A DNA stretch of 64,000 bases, from the NCBI RefSeq assembly GCF_037078405.1, contig NZ_JAYMGZ010000002.1, positions 310,001 through 374,000 of the forward strand, in the 5' to 3' direction. Of this stretch, positions 17,288 through 25,571 are shown piece by piece; the stretch's first letter is position 1; every line of letters begins with the position of its first letter. The position numbers and the translations under genes were made by a program. Origin of the DNA: Haloarcula sp. DT43 (lineage in GTDB: Archaea; Halobacteriota; Halobacteria; Halobacteriales; Haloarculaceae). The notes below the pieces were generated by a model. It did no database searches, had not been told where the DNA came from, and was given only the letters and a program-made list of their open reading frames with translations.

Positions 17288-17884
17288 ATGCCGGTCATCG
17301 AATGCGACGAGACGGCGGCCCGCGAGCGGCTAGCGGAGGCGGGGCTGGACGTCCAGTCGGGCAACACCGACCACGAGCGCTGGCGCGTCGACCACGGCGG
17401 CGCGACGGCGGTCGCCTACGACGGCAAAGTCGTCGTCCAGGGCGGGGAGACCGCACGACTGGAGGCCCTGTTGCGCGGCAGCGACGGCGGTCGCGTCCAC
17501 GCGTACTTCGACGGCGCGTCGCGGGGCAACCCGGGGCCGGCCTCGGTCGGCTACGTGCTCGTCGACGACAGCGGAATCGTTGCGGAGGGCGGGGAGACCA
17601 TCGGGACGGCGACGAACAACCAGGCCGAGTACGAGGCGCTCGTCCGAGCACTCGAAGTCGCGCGGGACTACGGGTTCGACGAGGTCCACGTCCGGGGGGA
17701 CTCGGAGCTCATCGTCAAGCAGGTGCGGGGCGAGTGGGACACGAACGACCCCGAACTGCGCGAGCACCGCGTCCGTGTGCGGGAACTGCTGACGGACTTC
17801 GACGACTGGCACATCGAGCACGTTCCGCGGGAGATAAACGACCGCGCGGACCAACTAGCAAACGACGCACTCGACGATGACTGA
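17288..17884 (+). CDS. rnhA: Ribonuclease HI, archaeal type
   Basis: This 198-residue enzyme degrades the RNA strand of RNA-DNA hybrids. The catalytic carboxylates are Asp75 in FDGASRGNPGP, Glu114 in NNQAEYEAL, Asp138 in RGDSEL and Asp188 in NDRADQLAN. Residues 1-65 are an added N-terminal domain found in haloarchaeal RNase HI. The basic protrusion of the E. coli enzyme is absent, as expected for the archaeal form. The next gene starts 8 bp before the rnhA stop, so the two are translationally coupled. Confidence 0.95.
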   Translation: MPVIECDETAARERLAEAGLDVQSGNTDHERWRVDHGGATAVAYDGKVVVQGGETARLEALLRGSDGGRVHAYFDGASRGNPGPASVGYVLVDDSGIVAEGGETIGTATNNQAEYEALVRALEVARDYGFDEVHVRGDSELIVKQVRGEWDTNDPELREHRVRVRELLTDFDDWHIEHVPREINDRADQLANDALDDD

Positions 17885-18431
17885 CCTGCCGACAGACGTG
17901 ACTGAGGAGGCCGAACGGCTGACCAGGCTCGCCCGCGACGCGGTCGACGAGGCCGAGGCCGAGGCCTACCGGACCGAACGCGACGACATGCTCGCCGAGT
18001 ACGACTACACCGCCCGCATCAGGAACGACGACACGGGCGACGTGCTCGTCTGCCACCCCGTCGACTGGGTCGACGACGGCGTCATCCGCCCAGAGCGGGT
18101 CGACGACATCGACCGCGGCGTCGAGAGGCGGCTCTCGGGGCCCGGCGACCCGGACGCGTGGGCGGAAATCGACGCGGAAAACCGGGCCGTCGTCGAGGCG
18201 GTCACGGACGCCCACGGCGAGACACACGGGGCCAACGCGGAGCTCCTCGCCGATTTCATGGGCAACCACTACGCGAAACACATCTCGGATGCGACGCCGG
18301 CGGAACTCGCCGAGTTCCGGGACGACTACGTCCCCCGGAACGCCTGGCCGACCGAGGACCAACAGACGGTCCTCGAAGAGTCGATCCGTCTGGCCGTGGA
18401 AGAAGCCGGCGGCCGCGTCCCCGAGACGTAG
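17877..18431 (+). CDS. rnhA operon protein
   Basis: This 184-residue acidic protein overlaps the end of rnhA by 8 bp. It begins MTDLPTDVTEEAERLTRLAR and contains DYTARIRNDDTGDVLVCHP and the block FMGNHYAKHISDATPAELAE. It matches the haloarchaeal family usually named rnhA operon protein. No enzyme motif, signal peptide or membrane segment is visible. Overlap and conserved pairing suggest a link with RNase HI, perhaps in RNA-DNA hybrid processing, but this is inference. Confidence 0.85.
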   Translation: MTDLPTDVTEEAERLTRLARDAVDEAEAEAYRTERDDMLAEYDYTARIRNDDTGDVLVCHPVDWVDDGVIRPERVDDIDRGVERRLSGPGDPDAWAEIDAENRAVVEAVTDAHGETHGANAELLADFMGNHYAKHISDATPAELAEFRDDYVPRNAWPTEDQQTVLEESIRLAVEEAGGRVPET

Positions 18432-18509
18432 CGCTTCACCCGCCGGTAGGGAGTGTTTGTACGCGTTAGGAACGGATTACCAGTAGTTCGCAGGTGCCCA
18501 GCTGCGAAT

Positions 18510-18869
18510 CTACTGCTGTGCCGCTATCAGGTCGCGGAGTTCGTCGGCCCGGCCGTCCTCGGAGAGGAACTTCCCGAACACCCATCCGAGCTGGTCGAGG
18601 ACCGCGTCCTTGCCCGTCTCCGTCAGGGAGTACTGGTTCGTCCGCTTGTCGAGTTCGCTCTTCTCGACGAGACCCATCTCGACGAGGTCGTCGAGGTTCG
18701 GGTACAGGCGGCCGTGATTGACCTCGTCGTCGTAGTACGCTTCGAGTTCGCGCTTGATAGCGAGACCATACCGCGGCTCTTCAGCGAGTATTACCAAAAT
18801 GTTCTGCTGAAAAGCGGTGAGTTCTTTTGCGATGCCCGCACTGTCAGTAACTGTTTGTGCCTCTGACAT
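18510..18869 (-). CDS. PadR-family transcription regulator
   Basis: This 119-residue winged-helix protein has the PadR core FQQNILVILAEEPRYGLAI, then NHGRLYPNLDDLVEMGLVEK and the wing NQYSLTETGKDAVLDQ. The short C-terminal helix would serve for dimer formation. PadR proteins are mostly repressors that act on divergent or own promoters. A perfect inverted repeat (18895-18908) covers the expected promoter of this gene, which suggests autoregulation. It is divergent from ppa across a 298-bp AT-rich gap (18870-19167). Confidence 0.9.
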   Translation of the reverse strand: MSEAQTVTDSAGIAKELTAFQQNILVILAEEPRYGLAIKRELEAYYDDEVNHGRLYPNLDDLVEMGLVEKSELDKRTNQYSLTETGKDAVLDQLGWVFGKFLSEDGRADELRDLIAAQQ

Positions 18870-18894
18870 AGTTGAGCAAATGTCAGCAAGCTAT

Positions 18895-18908
18895 TTAACA
18901 CTTGTTAA
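18895..18908 (-). promoter_or_regulatory. 6-2-6 inverted repeat over the padR promoter (candidate operator)
   Basis: TTAACA-CT-TGTTAA is a perfect palindrome, 26 to 39 bp upstream of the padR ATG (18869). It overlaps the TATA-like sequence TTAAAT that would drive a leaderless transcript. PadR regulators bind such palindromes, so autorepression is likely. Binding is inferred from position and symmetry. Confidence 0.6.
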
Positions 18909-18978
18909 CGCTGGCGCACAACGCCTTCTGTAGGGGATTAACGACCACACAACTAGCATCCGCATTAGTATAGGAAAA

Positions 18979-18984
18979 TTTATA
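18979..18984 (+). promoter_or_regulatory. Strong TATA box in the padR-ppa gap
   Basis: TTTATA within AAAATTTATATAAGG is a near-ideal haloarchaeal promoter core. Transcription on the plus strand would start near 19008, about 160 nt before the chosen ppa start, giving either a long leader or a separate small RNA. A hairpin (AATCTG-CTTT-CAGATT, 19017-19032) would lie at the 5' end of that transcript. The box is nearly symmetric, so minus-strand use towards padR is also possible. Confidence 0.5.
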
Positions 18985-19167
18985 TAAGGTACTTTCGAAC
19001 AAACTGAGTTCCGATTAATCTGCTTTCAGATTGTCGTTTACAGGTAGTAAGTGTAATTTAAGAATATATCTCTAGTCAGATATTATATTATGTTATATAG
19101 GACATAACGGCCGATAGCTGTGGCTATTACGAAAGGATTTTTTGACGGCGTCGCGCAGTCGGCGGTG

Positions 19168-19701
19168 ATGACGAACCTCTGGGAAGACCTCGAAACCGGA
19201 CCGAACCCGCCCGAAGAGATATACGCCGTCGTCGAGTGCCTGAAAGGCGAGCGTAACAAGTACGAGTACGAGAAGGACATCCCCGGCGTCGTCCTCGACC
19301 GCGTCCTGCACTCGAACGTCCACTACCCGTCCGACTACGGCTTCATCCCGCAGTCGTACTACGACGACGAGGACCCCTTCGACGTGCTCGTGCTCGTCGA
19401 AGACCAAACCTTCCCCGGCTGTGTCATCGAGGCCCGTCCCGTCGCTCTGATGAAGATGGACGACGACGGCGAGCAGGACGACAAGGTCATCGCGGTCCCT
19501 ATCGAGGACCCGCGCTACGACCACATCGAGGACCTCGACGACATCCCACAGCAGACCCTCGACGAGATAGACGAGTTCTTCTCGACCTACAAGAACCTCG
19601 AAGAGGGCAAGGAAGTCGAAACGCTGGGCTGGGAGGACAAGGAAGCGGCCAAGGACGCTATCGTCCACGCGCAGGAACTGTACGACGAAGAGTTCAACTG
19701 A
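19168..19701 (+). CDS. ppa: Inorganic pyrophosphatase, family I
   Basis: This 177-residue soluble enzyme splits pyrophosphate to phosphate. It has the family I signature with metal-binding acids in YYDDEDPFDVLVLVED, the basic substrate block ERNKYEYEKDIPGVVLDRV, and SNVHYPSDYGFIPQ. Downstream residues DKVIAVPIEDPRYDHIEDL complete the core. I chose ATG 19168 (MTNLWEDLETGPNPPE) because family members begin there; an in-frame GTG 48 bp upstream would add residues with no family match. It has a long AT-rich upstream region shared with divergent padR. Confidence 0.95.
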   Translation: MTNLWEDLETGPNPPEEIYAVVECLKGERNKYEYEKDIPGVVLDRVLHSNVHYPSDYGFIPQSYYDDEDPFDVLVLVEDQTFPGCVIEARPVALMKMDDDGEQDDKVIAVPIEDPRYDHIEDLDDIPQQTLDEIDEFFSTYKNLEEGKEVETLGWEDKEAAKDAIVHAQELYDEEFN

Positions 19702-19820
19702 GGCCGTAGCGCGTTTTCGCTCCCTCGCCGGTGTATTTCCAGAAGTAATACCGGCAGACCTCTCCGATTATGTATGAGCATGGGTAATCTTTTGCCCGTG
19801 TAGCCGGTACTCACGAGTGT

Positions 19821-19946
19821 ATGGCTACCGACGATACCGACGGGGCTTTGGACCACACGACTGTCGTTCCGCGAGCACAGGGGCGGTCGACGCCAGGAAT
19901 CGCGCACCTGACCGTGGTTCCGGAGAACGCCGACCGCTCGTCGTGA
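19821..19946 (+). CDS. Possible 41-residue small protein
   Basis: ATG 19821 to TGA 19946 would give a 41-residue peptide starting MATDDTDGALDHTTVVPRAQ and containing LTVVPENAD. No family is recognised. It is the only open frame of note in the 332-bp gap between ppa and the phosphatase-superfamily gene. It may be a gene remnant or chance. The rest of this gap (19702-20033) shows no other gene. Confidence 0.25.
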   Translation: MATDDTDGALDHTTVVPRAQGRSTPGIAHLTVVPENADRSS

Positions 19947-20033
19947 CCGGCCGATTCGGTCGACGATATTGCCGCTTTCGGTGACGCGACTCCGAAAAGA
20001 AGTTTCTTGTTCCTGACCTGACTAACGGGTCGT

Positions 20034-21377
20034 ATGGGACTATTCGACCGATTGAAGGGAGACGACGCACCGCGTGTTGCCTTCTTCGGCATCGACGGCG
20101 TACCGTTCAGCCTCATCGACGAACACCCCGACGTGTTCCCGAACCTCACGGACATGGCGGCGGAGGGAAGCGCCGGCCCCATCGACAGCATCGTCCCGCC
20201 GGAGTCGAGCGCCTGCTGGCCGGCGCTGACGACCGGCGTCAACCCCGGACAGACCGGCGTGTACGGCTTCCAGGACCGCGAGGTCGGCTCCTACGACACC
20301 TACGTCCCGATGGGGCGTGACGTGCAGGCGACGCGGCTCTGGGACCGCGTCACCGACGACGGCCGCAACGCGACGGTGCTCAACGTCCCCGTGACCTTCC
20401 CGCCCCAGCGGAACGTCCAGCGGATGGTGTCGGGCTTCCTCTCGCCCGGCGTCGACAAGGCCGCCTACCCGGACGAACTCCGGGACCACCTCCAGGACAA
20501 CGACTACCGCATCGACGTCAACGCCAAGCTCGGCCACGACGACGACAAGACCGAGTTCGTCGAGGACGCACACAAGACCCTGGACAAGCGCTACGAGGCG
20601 TTCAAACACTACGTCGAGCAGGACGACTGGGACCTGTTTTTCGGCGTGTTCATGACCACGGACCGGGTCAACCACTTCCTGTTCAAGGACTACGAGCGCG
20701 ACGGCGAGAACCAGGAGGCCTTCTTCGAGTTCTACAAGCAGGTCGACGCCTACCTCGGCGACCTGCGCGACCGGCTCCCCGACGACGTGACGATGGTCGT
20801 CGCCTCCGACCACGGGTTCACCTCGCTGGACTACGAGGTCCACTTCAACGAGTGGCTCCAGCAGGAGGGGTGGCTCGGCTACGCGGACGCCGACCACTCC
20901 GAACTCGGCGACATCAGCGAGGACACGAAGGCCTACTCGCTCATCCCAGGTCGCTTCTACATCAACCTAGAGGACCGCGAACCGAACGGCGGCGTCCCGC
21001 GGGACATGTACGAGTCCGTCCGCGCCGACCTCAAACAGCGCCTCGAGGAACTCGAAGGCCCGGACGGCAAGAAGGTCGCCGACCGCGTGGTCACCAAGGA
21101 GGACGCCTTCCGCGGCGACCACGACGACATCGCGCCTGACCTCACCGTCGTCCCGAACCACGGCTTCGACCTGAAGGCCGGGTTCAAAGGCTCGGAGGAC
21201 GTGTTCGGCGTCGGGCCGCGAAACGGGATGCACAGCTTCGACAACGCGACGCTCGTGGTCGACGACCCGGACGTCCGCATCGACGACGCCGACCTCTACG
21301 ACATCGCGCCGACCATCCTCGACCTGCTCGACCACGACTACGACCGCACGAACTTCGACGGCAGCAGCCTCGCCTGA
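20034..21377 (+). CDS. Alkaline-phosphatase-superfamily phosphodiesterase/nucleotide pyrophosphatase
   Basis: This 447-residue soluble protein has FFGIDGVPFSLIDEH at the N-terminus (first metal Asp) and a nucleophile region PPESSACWPALTTGVNPGQTG with Ser/Thr candidates. It also has FMTTDRVNHFLF (second metal block), VVASDHGFTSLD (metal Asp-His) and GMHSFDNATLVV near the C-terminus. This order is that of the type I phosphodiesterase branch, close to archaeal phosphoglycerate mutase-like enzymes. No signal peptide is seen, so it is intracellular. The substrate is unknown. It is convergent with cetZ. Confidence 0.88.
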   Translation: MGLFDRLKGDDAPRVAFFGIDGVPFSLIDEHPDVFPNLTDMAAEGSAGPIDSIVPPESSACWPALTTGVNPGQTGVYGFQDREVGSYDTYVPMGRDVQATRLWDRVTDDGRNATVLNVPVTFPPQRNVQRMVSGFLSPGVDKAAYPDELRDHLQDNDYRIDVNAKLGHDDDKTEFVEDAHKTLDKRYEAFKHYVEQDDWDLFFGVFMTTDRVNHFLFKDYERDGENQEAFFEFYKQVDAYLGDLRDRLPDDVTMVVASDHGFTSLDYEVHFNEWLQQEGWLGYADADHSELGDISEDTKAYSLIPGRFYINLEDREPNGGVPRDMYESVRADLKQRLEELEGPDGKKVADRVVTKEDAFRGDHDDIAPDLTVVPNHGFDLKAGFKGSEDVFGVGPRNGMHSFDNATLVVDDPDVRIDDADLYDIAPTILDLLDHDYDRTNFDGSSLA

Positions 21378-21382
21378 GACGC

Positions 21383-22456
21383 CTAAAACAGCCCGTCGAG
21401 TTCCTCGTTCGTGAACTCGTCGGGGTCGGTCGTCCCGCCCTGTGAGTCGGCCGCCTCGCGGGCGCGGCTCATGAACTCGTCGACCCGCTCGGAGCGTTCG
21501 ACGCCGGACAGGACGACGAGCGAGGCGATTTTCTCGGACCCGAGCGGGAAGTCACCGCCCCGCACCTCCATGCTGCCGGTCTGGTCTTCCACCCAGCGGC
21601 GCGCCCGTTCGACGCCCTTCCGCGAGAGCCGTTCGGGGTCGCCCGCGACGACGAGGAGGGCGGAGTCGGCCTTGACCGCGTTGGGCAGGCTCATGCTCGT
21701 GAGGAGGGCTTTTCGGGTGACGCTGGTGATGGTGTTGACGTTCTCGCCGGCGTCCTCGCTGGCCTGTGCGCTGGCGTAGCCGATGGAGGCGATGCCGCCG
21801 CCCCGGAGCGTGTTGATTATCTCTGAGGAGTCGACGACGCTCTCGCCGACGCCCTCGACCGCCTCACCGGAGGCAAACAGCAGGCCGATGCGCTGCGAGA
21901 TGGCGTCGTTGACGCGCTCGAAGCCGGCGGCGACGCTGTCGCCGCTGCCCCGCCAGGCGTCGTTGTCCACGAGGAGGAGGGAGTCGGCCTCGCGGGCGGC
22001 GGTCTTGAGCGAGCGGCCGGCGTTGGCCTGGTAGAGACCGCCTTCGTCCCGGCCGGGGAGGATACCGAGGACGTACACCGGCTTCTCGTAGATGCGCTTG
22101 AGCTCGCGGGCGAGCATCGGCGCACCGCCGGAGCCGGTGCCGCCGCCGAGTCCAGCGACGACGACGATGGCCTCGGCTTCGGTCGTGATGCGGCCGTCGA
22201 GCTCGTCGAGCACCTCGGTGGCGTTCTCCTGCATAATCTGGGCCCCGAGCTCGTTGTCGCCGCCGACCCCGTGTCCTTTCACGCGGTCCTGTCCGATGAG
22301 GGCCGTGTCGATATCGAGGTTCTGGAGGTCCGCCCGGGCCGTGTTGACGGCGAGGGCACCGCGGACGGCGTCGAACCCCATGTCGTAGTCGAACTGGGCG
22401 AGAGACTGGGTCACTTTGCCGCCAGCCTGCCCGACACCAATCAGGACGACTTTCAT
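21383..22456 (-). CDS. cetZ: CetZ tubulin-like cytoskeletal GTPase
   Basis: This 357-residue protein begins MKVVLIGVGQAGGKVTQSLA. It carries the tubulin/FtsZ GTP-binding signature GLGGGTGSGG at residues 102-111, the CetZ-type sequence QDRVKGHGVGGDNELGA, and NNDAW-like base contact VDNDAWRGSGDS. CetZ proteins control haloarchaeal cell shape and motility rather than division. The acidic C-terminal end DEFTNEELDGLF may bind partners. The start at 22456 gives the normal N-terminus. The winged-helix gene just upstream on the same strand (84-bp gap) may be its regulator or operon partner. Which CetZ paralogue this is cannot be told. Confidence 0.9.
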   Translation of the reverse strand: MKVVLIGVGQAGGKVTQSLAQFDYDMGFDAVRGALAVNTARADLQNLDIDTALIGQDRVKGHGVGGDNELGAQIMQENATEVLDELDGRITTEAEAIVVVAGLGGGTGSGGAPMLARELKRIYEKPVYVLGILPGRDEGGLYQANAGRSLKTAAREADSLLLVDNDAWRGSGDSVAAGFERVNDAISQRIGLLFASGEAVEGVGESVVDSSEIINTLRGGGIASIGYASAQASEDAGENVNTITSVTRKALLTSMSLPNAVKADSALLVVAGDPERLSRKGVERARRWVEDQTGSMEVRGGDFPLGSEKIASLVVLSGVERSERVDEFMSRAREAADSQGGTTDPDEFTNEELDGLF

Positions 22457-22539
22457 ATCGGATGTCTCGTGAGGCTGACTAATCAACGTTGTCCCCGGAG
22501 GGCGAAGGGGCGCTGTCGGACGCGAAAACGGGCGGGCGG

Positions 22540-22815
22540 CTACTCGACCTGGAGCGTGTAGATGCGCTTGCGCGCGTCGGCGAAGGAAAACCGGGAGTCG
22601 ACGACGCCGACCTCTTCGAGTCGGGTGAGTGCGTACCGGACCGTCCGCGGCGGCAGCAGCGTCTCCTCGGCGAGCTGGCTCTGAGTCAGGGTCTCGTTGT
22701 ACTCCAGGACCTTGGCGACGAGCTTCGCGCTCGGCGGGAGGTCCCGTACGGCGTCCCACCCGCTGTCCTCGGGGTCGCTGTCGGTCTCGGCGGACTGGAT
22801 GTCGGATGCGCTCAT
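22540..22815 (-). CDS. Small winged-helix regulator (MarR-like)
   Basis: This 91-residue protein has an acidic N-terminal tail (about 25 residues) and then one winged-helix domain: LPPSAKLVAKVLEYNETLT, a recognition helix QLAEETLLPPRTVRYALTRL, and a beta wing VVDSRFSFADARKRIYTLQV. It is shorter than classic MarR and lacks the dimer helices. It sits directly upstream of cetZ on the same strand and divergent from the SRPBCC gene. Its targets are unknown; control of neighbours is inference. Confidence 0.85.
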   Translation of the reverse strand: MSASDIQSAETDSDPEDSGWDAVRDLPPSAKLVAKVLEYNETLTQSQLAEETLLPPRTVRYALTRLEEVGVVDSRFSFADARKRIYTLQVE

Positions 22816-22956
22816 GGTATTTCCCCTGTATCCAATACAGAGTGATAATATTTTCTGTTCACGATTATGCTTTACAGAAATGTTTCGGCAAAAAGCGCGG
22901 GCAAGACCCCGGACGACGCCCGAAAGTTTACCTTCGGTACATCCGGTGTCACAGAC

Positions 22957-23487
22957 GTGGACGAAGTCGAGGTTAGCACGGTCGTGTACGTCCCGCCCGA
23001 AGAGGTCTACGAGTTCCTGCTGGACTTCCCGGGGTACGCGCGGTACTCAGAGTACCTCGACCGCGTCGTCCAGGACGGTGATGGCTCGCCGGGGACGAAC
23101 TACGACCTCGTGTTCTCCTGGTGGAAGCTCTCCTACACCGCCCGGTCGGAGGTGACCGACGTGTCGCCGCCGACGCGAATCGACTGGCGCATCGTCAAGG
23201 ACATCGACGCCGAAGGGTACTGGGCGGTCGAACCGGACCCGGACGGGGTCCCGGCGGACGTGGAGACGGCGTCACGGGTGCGGTTTCACGTGGCGTTCGA
23301 CCCCGGGTCGGCCTCGGGCGACGCCGTCGACCTCCCCCGGCTGGTCTCGATGGACTGGGTCATCGAGAAAGTCAAGCCGCTCATCCGCAAGGAAGCGACC
23401 AAAATCGTTGAACGCGTCGTCGAGGACCTCGAAGGGCAGAAACGGGACGTGGACCTGGAGATTCACACCGGTCCGGACTCGGTGTAG
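22957..23487 (+). CDS. SRPBCC-fold (polyketide cyclase/START-like) protein
   Basis: From GTG 22957 this is a 176-residue protein with the SRPBCC start DEVEVSTVVYVPPEEVYEFL followed by DFPGYARYSEYLDRV and SWWKLSYTARSEVT. The family binds hydrophobic ligands or acts as a lipid carrier in a deep cavity. An in-frame ATG at 22867 would add 30 residues without family similarity. A promoter-like GAAAGTTTACC at 22922-22932 lies about 28 bp before the GTG, which supports the GTG start. The C-terminal helix KIVERVVEDLEGQKRDVDLE closes the cavity. Ligand unknown. Confidence 0.78.
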   Translation: MDEVEVSTVVYVPPEEVYEFLLDFPGYARYSEYLDRVVQDGDGSPGTNYDLVFSWWKLSYTARSEVTDVSPPTRIDWRIVKDIDAEGYWAVEPDPDGVPADVETASRVRFHVAFDPGSASGDAVDLPRLVSMDWVIEKVKPLIRKEATKIVERVVEDLEGQKRDVDLEIHTGPDSV

Positions 23488-23496
23488 CGCGGCGGT

Positions 23497-24156
23497 CTAT
23501 TCGGGCGTCTCGTAGTCGCCGCCGTACCGGATGAAGAAGTACGCGAGTCCCAGCGTCGCGACCATCACGAACGAGGTGGCGACGCCGAGCGTCTTCGCGC
23601 TGTTTGGCACTTCGGGCGGGCCGGAACTCCCGCCGCCACCGCCACCGGAGGACTGGGTCGGGTAGTCCGTCCCGACGACGACAGCTCCCTTCATGCCGAG
23701 CCCCTCGTGGGGGACACAGACGTAGGGGTAGATGCCGTCCTCCTCGAAGGTGTGCTCGTAGTTGACGCCGGCGCTGGAGACGGCGCTCCCGGAGTCAAGC
23801 GGCCCCTCGCCGTCCGAGACGACGTTGTGGCCGCCCCCGTTGCCCGTCCACTCGAACTGGACGGTCGCGCCGTTGTCCACGTGAATCGCGGGCGGGCCGA
23901 AGCCGAAAGCCCCACCGTTGGCCTGCACGCCGACCTCCACCGTCGCCGTGTCCTGTCCGGTCGCGTCGGCGACGGAGCCGTCGAAGTTCCCGACCTGGTC
24001 GAGGAACCCGCCGAAGTCCGGCGGGCCGCCCCCGCTGCCGCCGCTTTCGGTGCTCTCCTGTGCGGTCGCGGTACCTGCAGCGGCCGACGCAGCCGTGGCT
24101 CCCGCCGCCGTCCGCAGAAAGCCCCGACGGGACACGTCCGCTCTACCGTCTGTCAT
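23497..24156 (-). CDS. Halocyanin-like blue copper protein, membrane anchored
   Basis: This 219-residue protein has a Tat signal (SRRGFLRTAAG, residues 9-19) and then a cupredoxin domain. The type 1 copper ligands are visible: His in GGGHNVVSDG, and Cys, His and Met in YVCVPHEGLGMKGAV. A glycine/serine linker and a C-terminal membrane segment (LGVATSFVMVATLGLAYFFI) would tether it outside the membrane, as a mobile electron carrier between respiratory complexes. It starts at ATG 24156. No oxidase genes are in the window. It is convergent with the SRPBCC gene. Confidence 0.93.
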   Translation of the reverse strand: MTDGRADVSRRGFLRTAAGATAASAAAGTATAQESTESGGSGGGPPDFGGFLDQVGNFDGSVADATGQDTATVEVGVQANGGAFGFGPPAIHVDNGATVQFEWTGNGGGHNVVSDGEGPLDSGSAVSSAGVNYEHTFEEDGIYPYVCVPHEGLGMKGAVVVGTDYPTQSSGGGGGGSSGPPEVPNSAKTLGVATSFVMVATLGLAYFFIRYGGDYETPE

Positions 24157-24273
24157 ACCTGACCGTTTGGGGCTCCCCGTCCTGAATATGTCGGTTTCGA
24201 ATCGGCCCTCAGAGACGACGCGCCGCCCCCGGTGCCGTGAAACATTTAACGCCGGTAGGCCGAAACCACCCGT

Positions 24274-25023
24274 ATGTCTACCGGAAGCCACGGGGTCGTC
24301 GGCGGTATCCGTATCGACCTCAACCGCCTGCACGAGACGTGGATGGAGCTCGTGTATCCGCGCCAGCGAAACGCCACCGACACCGTTCTCGGGACGTGGA
24401 CGCCCGATTCGGCGGTCGGGATGGCCCTCTACCGGCTCTGGTCGGCGCTCGGGGTCCCGGTCATCGCGCTGGTCTACCCCCTGGTGCTGTGTGGCGTCGT
24501 TCTGCGGTACCAGACACGGCGCATCGACGGCACGGCGACGCGTCTCGGCGTCGTCGGCGTGGTCCTCCTCTCGGCGCTCGTCTGGGGCGGCCTGGCGGCG
24601 CTCGCCCGGTACGAGCCGGGCCGCATCAACCTCGTGTCCGGTGGGTTCACCGCAGTCGCCGTCGCCGGCGGGGTGGCGACGCTGTCGGCCGCACTCGCCG
24701 TCACCTTCCGACGGGTCGGCGGGCGCGGGACGACCGTCGTGCTGGCGTACCCGTTCGCCGTGACGGCGGTCTTTCTGCCGCCGGTCGTCGCGGCGCTGTA
24801 CTCCACGACCGTCGCCGCCGTCGTCATCCCCGCCAGCGACTCGCTGTCCCGGTGGTTCCTCTACGAAGTGCTGGCGTCGGTCGGCCTCGCGGAGTTCTTC
24901 ATCCAGAACTTCGAGCGGGACGACATCGCCCACATCCTCATCTGGCTCGGCATCTCCATCCCGGTCGGGTGGGTGCTCGGCCTGCTGGTGACGCTCGCGG
25001 ACCTCGTGCGCCCGACGGAGTGA
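24274..25023 (+). CDS. Multi-pass membrane protein, unknown function
   Basis: This 249-residue protein has about six membrane segments (first near residues 58-77, last near 222-243) after a soluble N-terminal part of about 50 residues. No transporter or enzyme motif is recognised. A TATA-like CATTTAAC (24243-24250) is centred about 27 bp before the ATG, so a leaderless transcript is likely. It is divergent from the halocyanin gene. Function unknown. Confidence 0.75.
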   Translation: MSTGSHGVVGGIRIDLNRLHETWMELVYPRQRNATDTVLGTWTPDSAVGMALYRLWSALGVPVIALVYPLVLCGVVLRYQTRRIDGTATRLGVVGVVLLSALVWGGLAALARYEPGRINLVSGGFTAVAVAGGVATLSAALAVTFRRVGGRGTTVVLAYPFAVTAVFLPPVVAALYSTTVAAVVIPASDSLSRWFLYEVLASVGLAEFFIQNFERDDIAHILIWLGISIPVGWVLGLLVTLADLVRPTE

Positions 25024-25230
25024 CTGCAAAGCTACCGTGTAGACGACTCCGGCGACAGCCCGGGCTTGAGTCCGTCGAGGCACTTCCCGAGCATAATGGC
25101 ATTTTGCCGCTTGACAGTGATTCCGCATAGAATCCTGTCCCAGTCAATACGCAGTCCTGCCGGTAACCGAGTGGCGTTGAAATCGGAGTCAGGGTCGTTG
25201 TTCCGTGACCGAGCGGACTGAGGGCGGCTG

Positions 25231-25422
25231 TTACGGACTGGCGCGGAACTCGCCGTGTTTCATTCCGAAAAAGAACGCGATGACCGAGAACACTATCATC
25301 GATGGCAGCACCATCATGAACACTGTCGAGCGCCCCATCACATCCATAGAGATGAATGCCACTGTCGCAATGGCGACAATTACAACGAGTGGGGCTACCG
25401 CAGTTTTGAAGTCAAAATCCAT
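25231..25422 (-). CDS. Small two-TM haloarchaeal membrane protein
   Basis: This 63-residue protein begins MDFDFKTAVAPLVVIVAIAT. It has two membrane segments (about 8-27 and 34-52) and ends FFFGMKHGEFRAS. It resembles a conserved family of very small haloarchaeal membrane proteins of unknown role. An earlier in-frame start would add 32 residues without family character. The flanking regions (25024-25230 and 25423-25571) contain no other clear gene. Confidence 0.75.
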   Translation of the reverse strand: MDFDFKTAVAPLVVIVAIATVAFISMDVMGRSTVFMMVLPSMIVFSVIAFFFGMKHGEFRASP

Positions 25423-25571
25423 ACCCGTGATTGTGGCCGGACGGATATATTCTTTAACAAAGCAATAGCTGTCTTCAAGTGACTGACCAGCGGTTCCGCT
25501 TCTTGTCCACAGCAACACGGCGAGTGCCGCGTACCCGATGAGTACATCAATGACGAACGTCTGCCGAGTCG

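Noticed and set aside
18870-19167. Riboswitch before ppa
   Set aside because: Only one short hairpin is visible and no known riboswitch core could be recognised. Kept only as a possible leader or small RNA.
21383-22456. Cell-division FtsZ
   Set aside because: It has the CetZ-type sequence RVKGHGVGGDNELGA and start, which separate it from FtsZ1 and FtsZ2.
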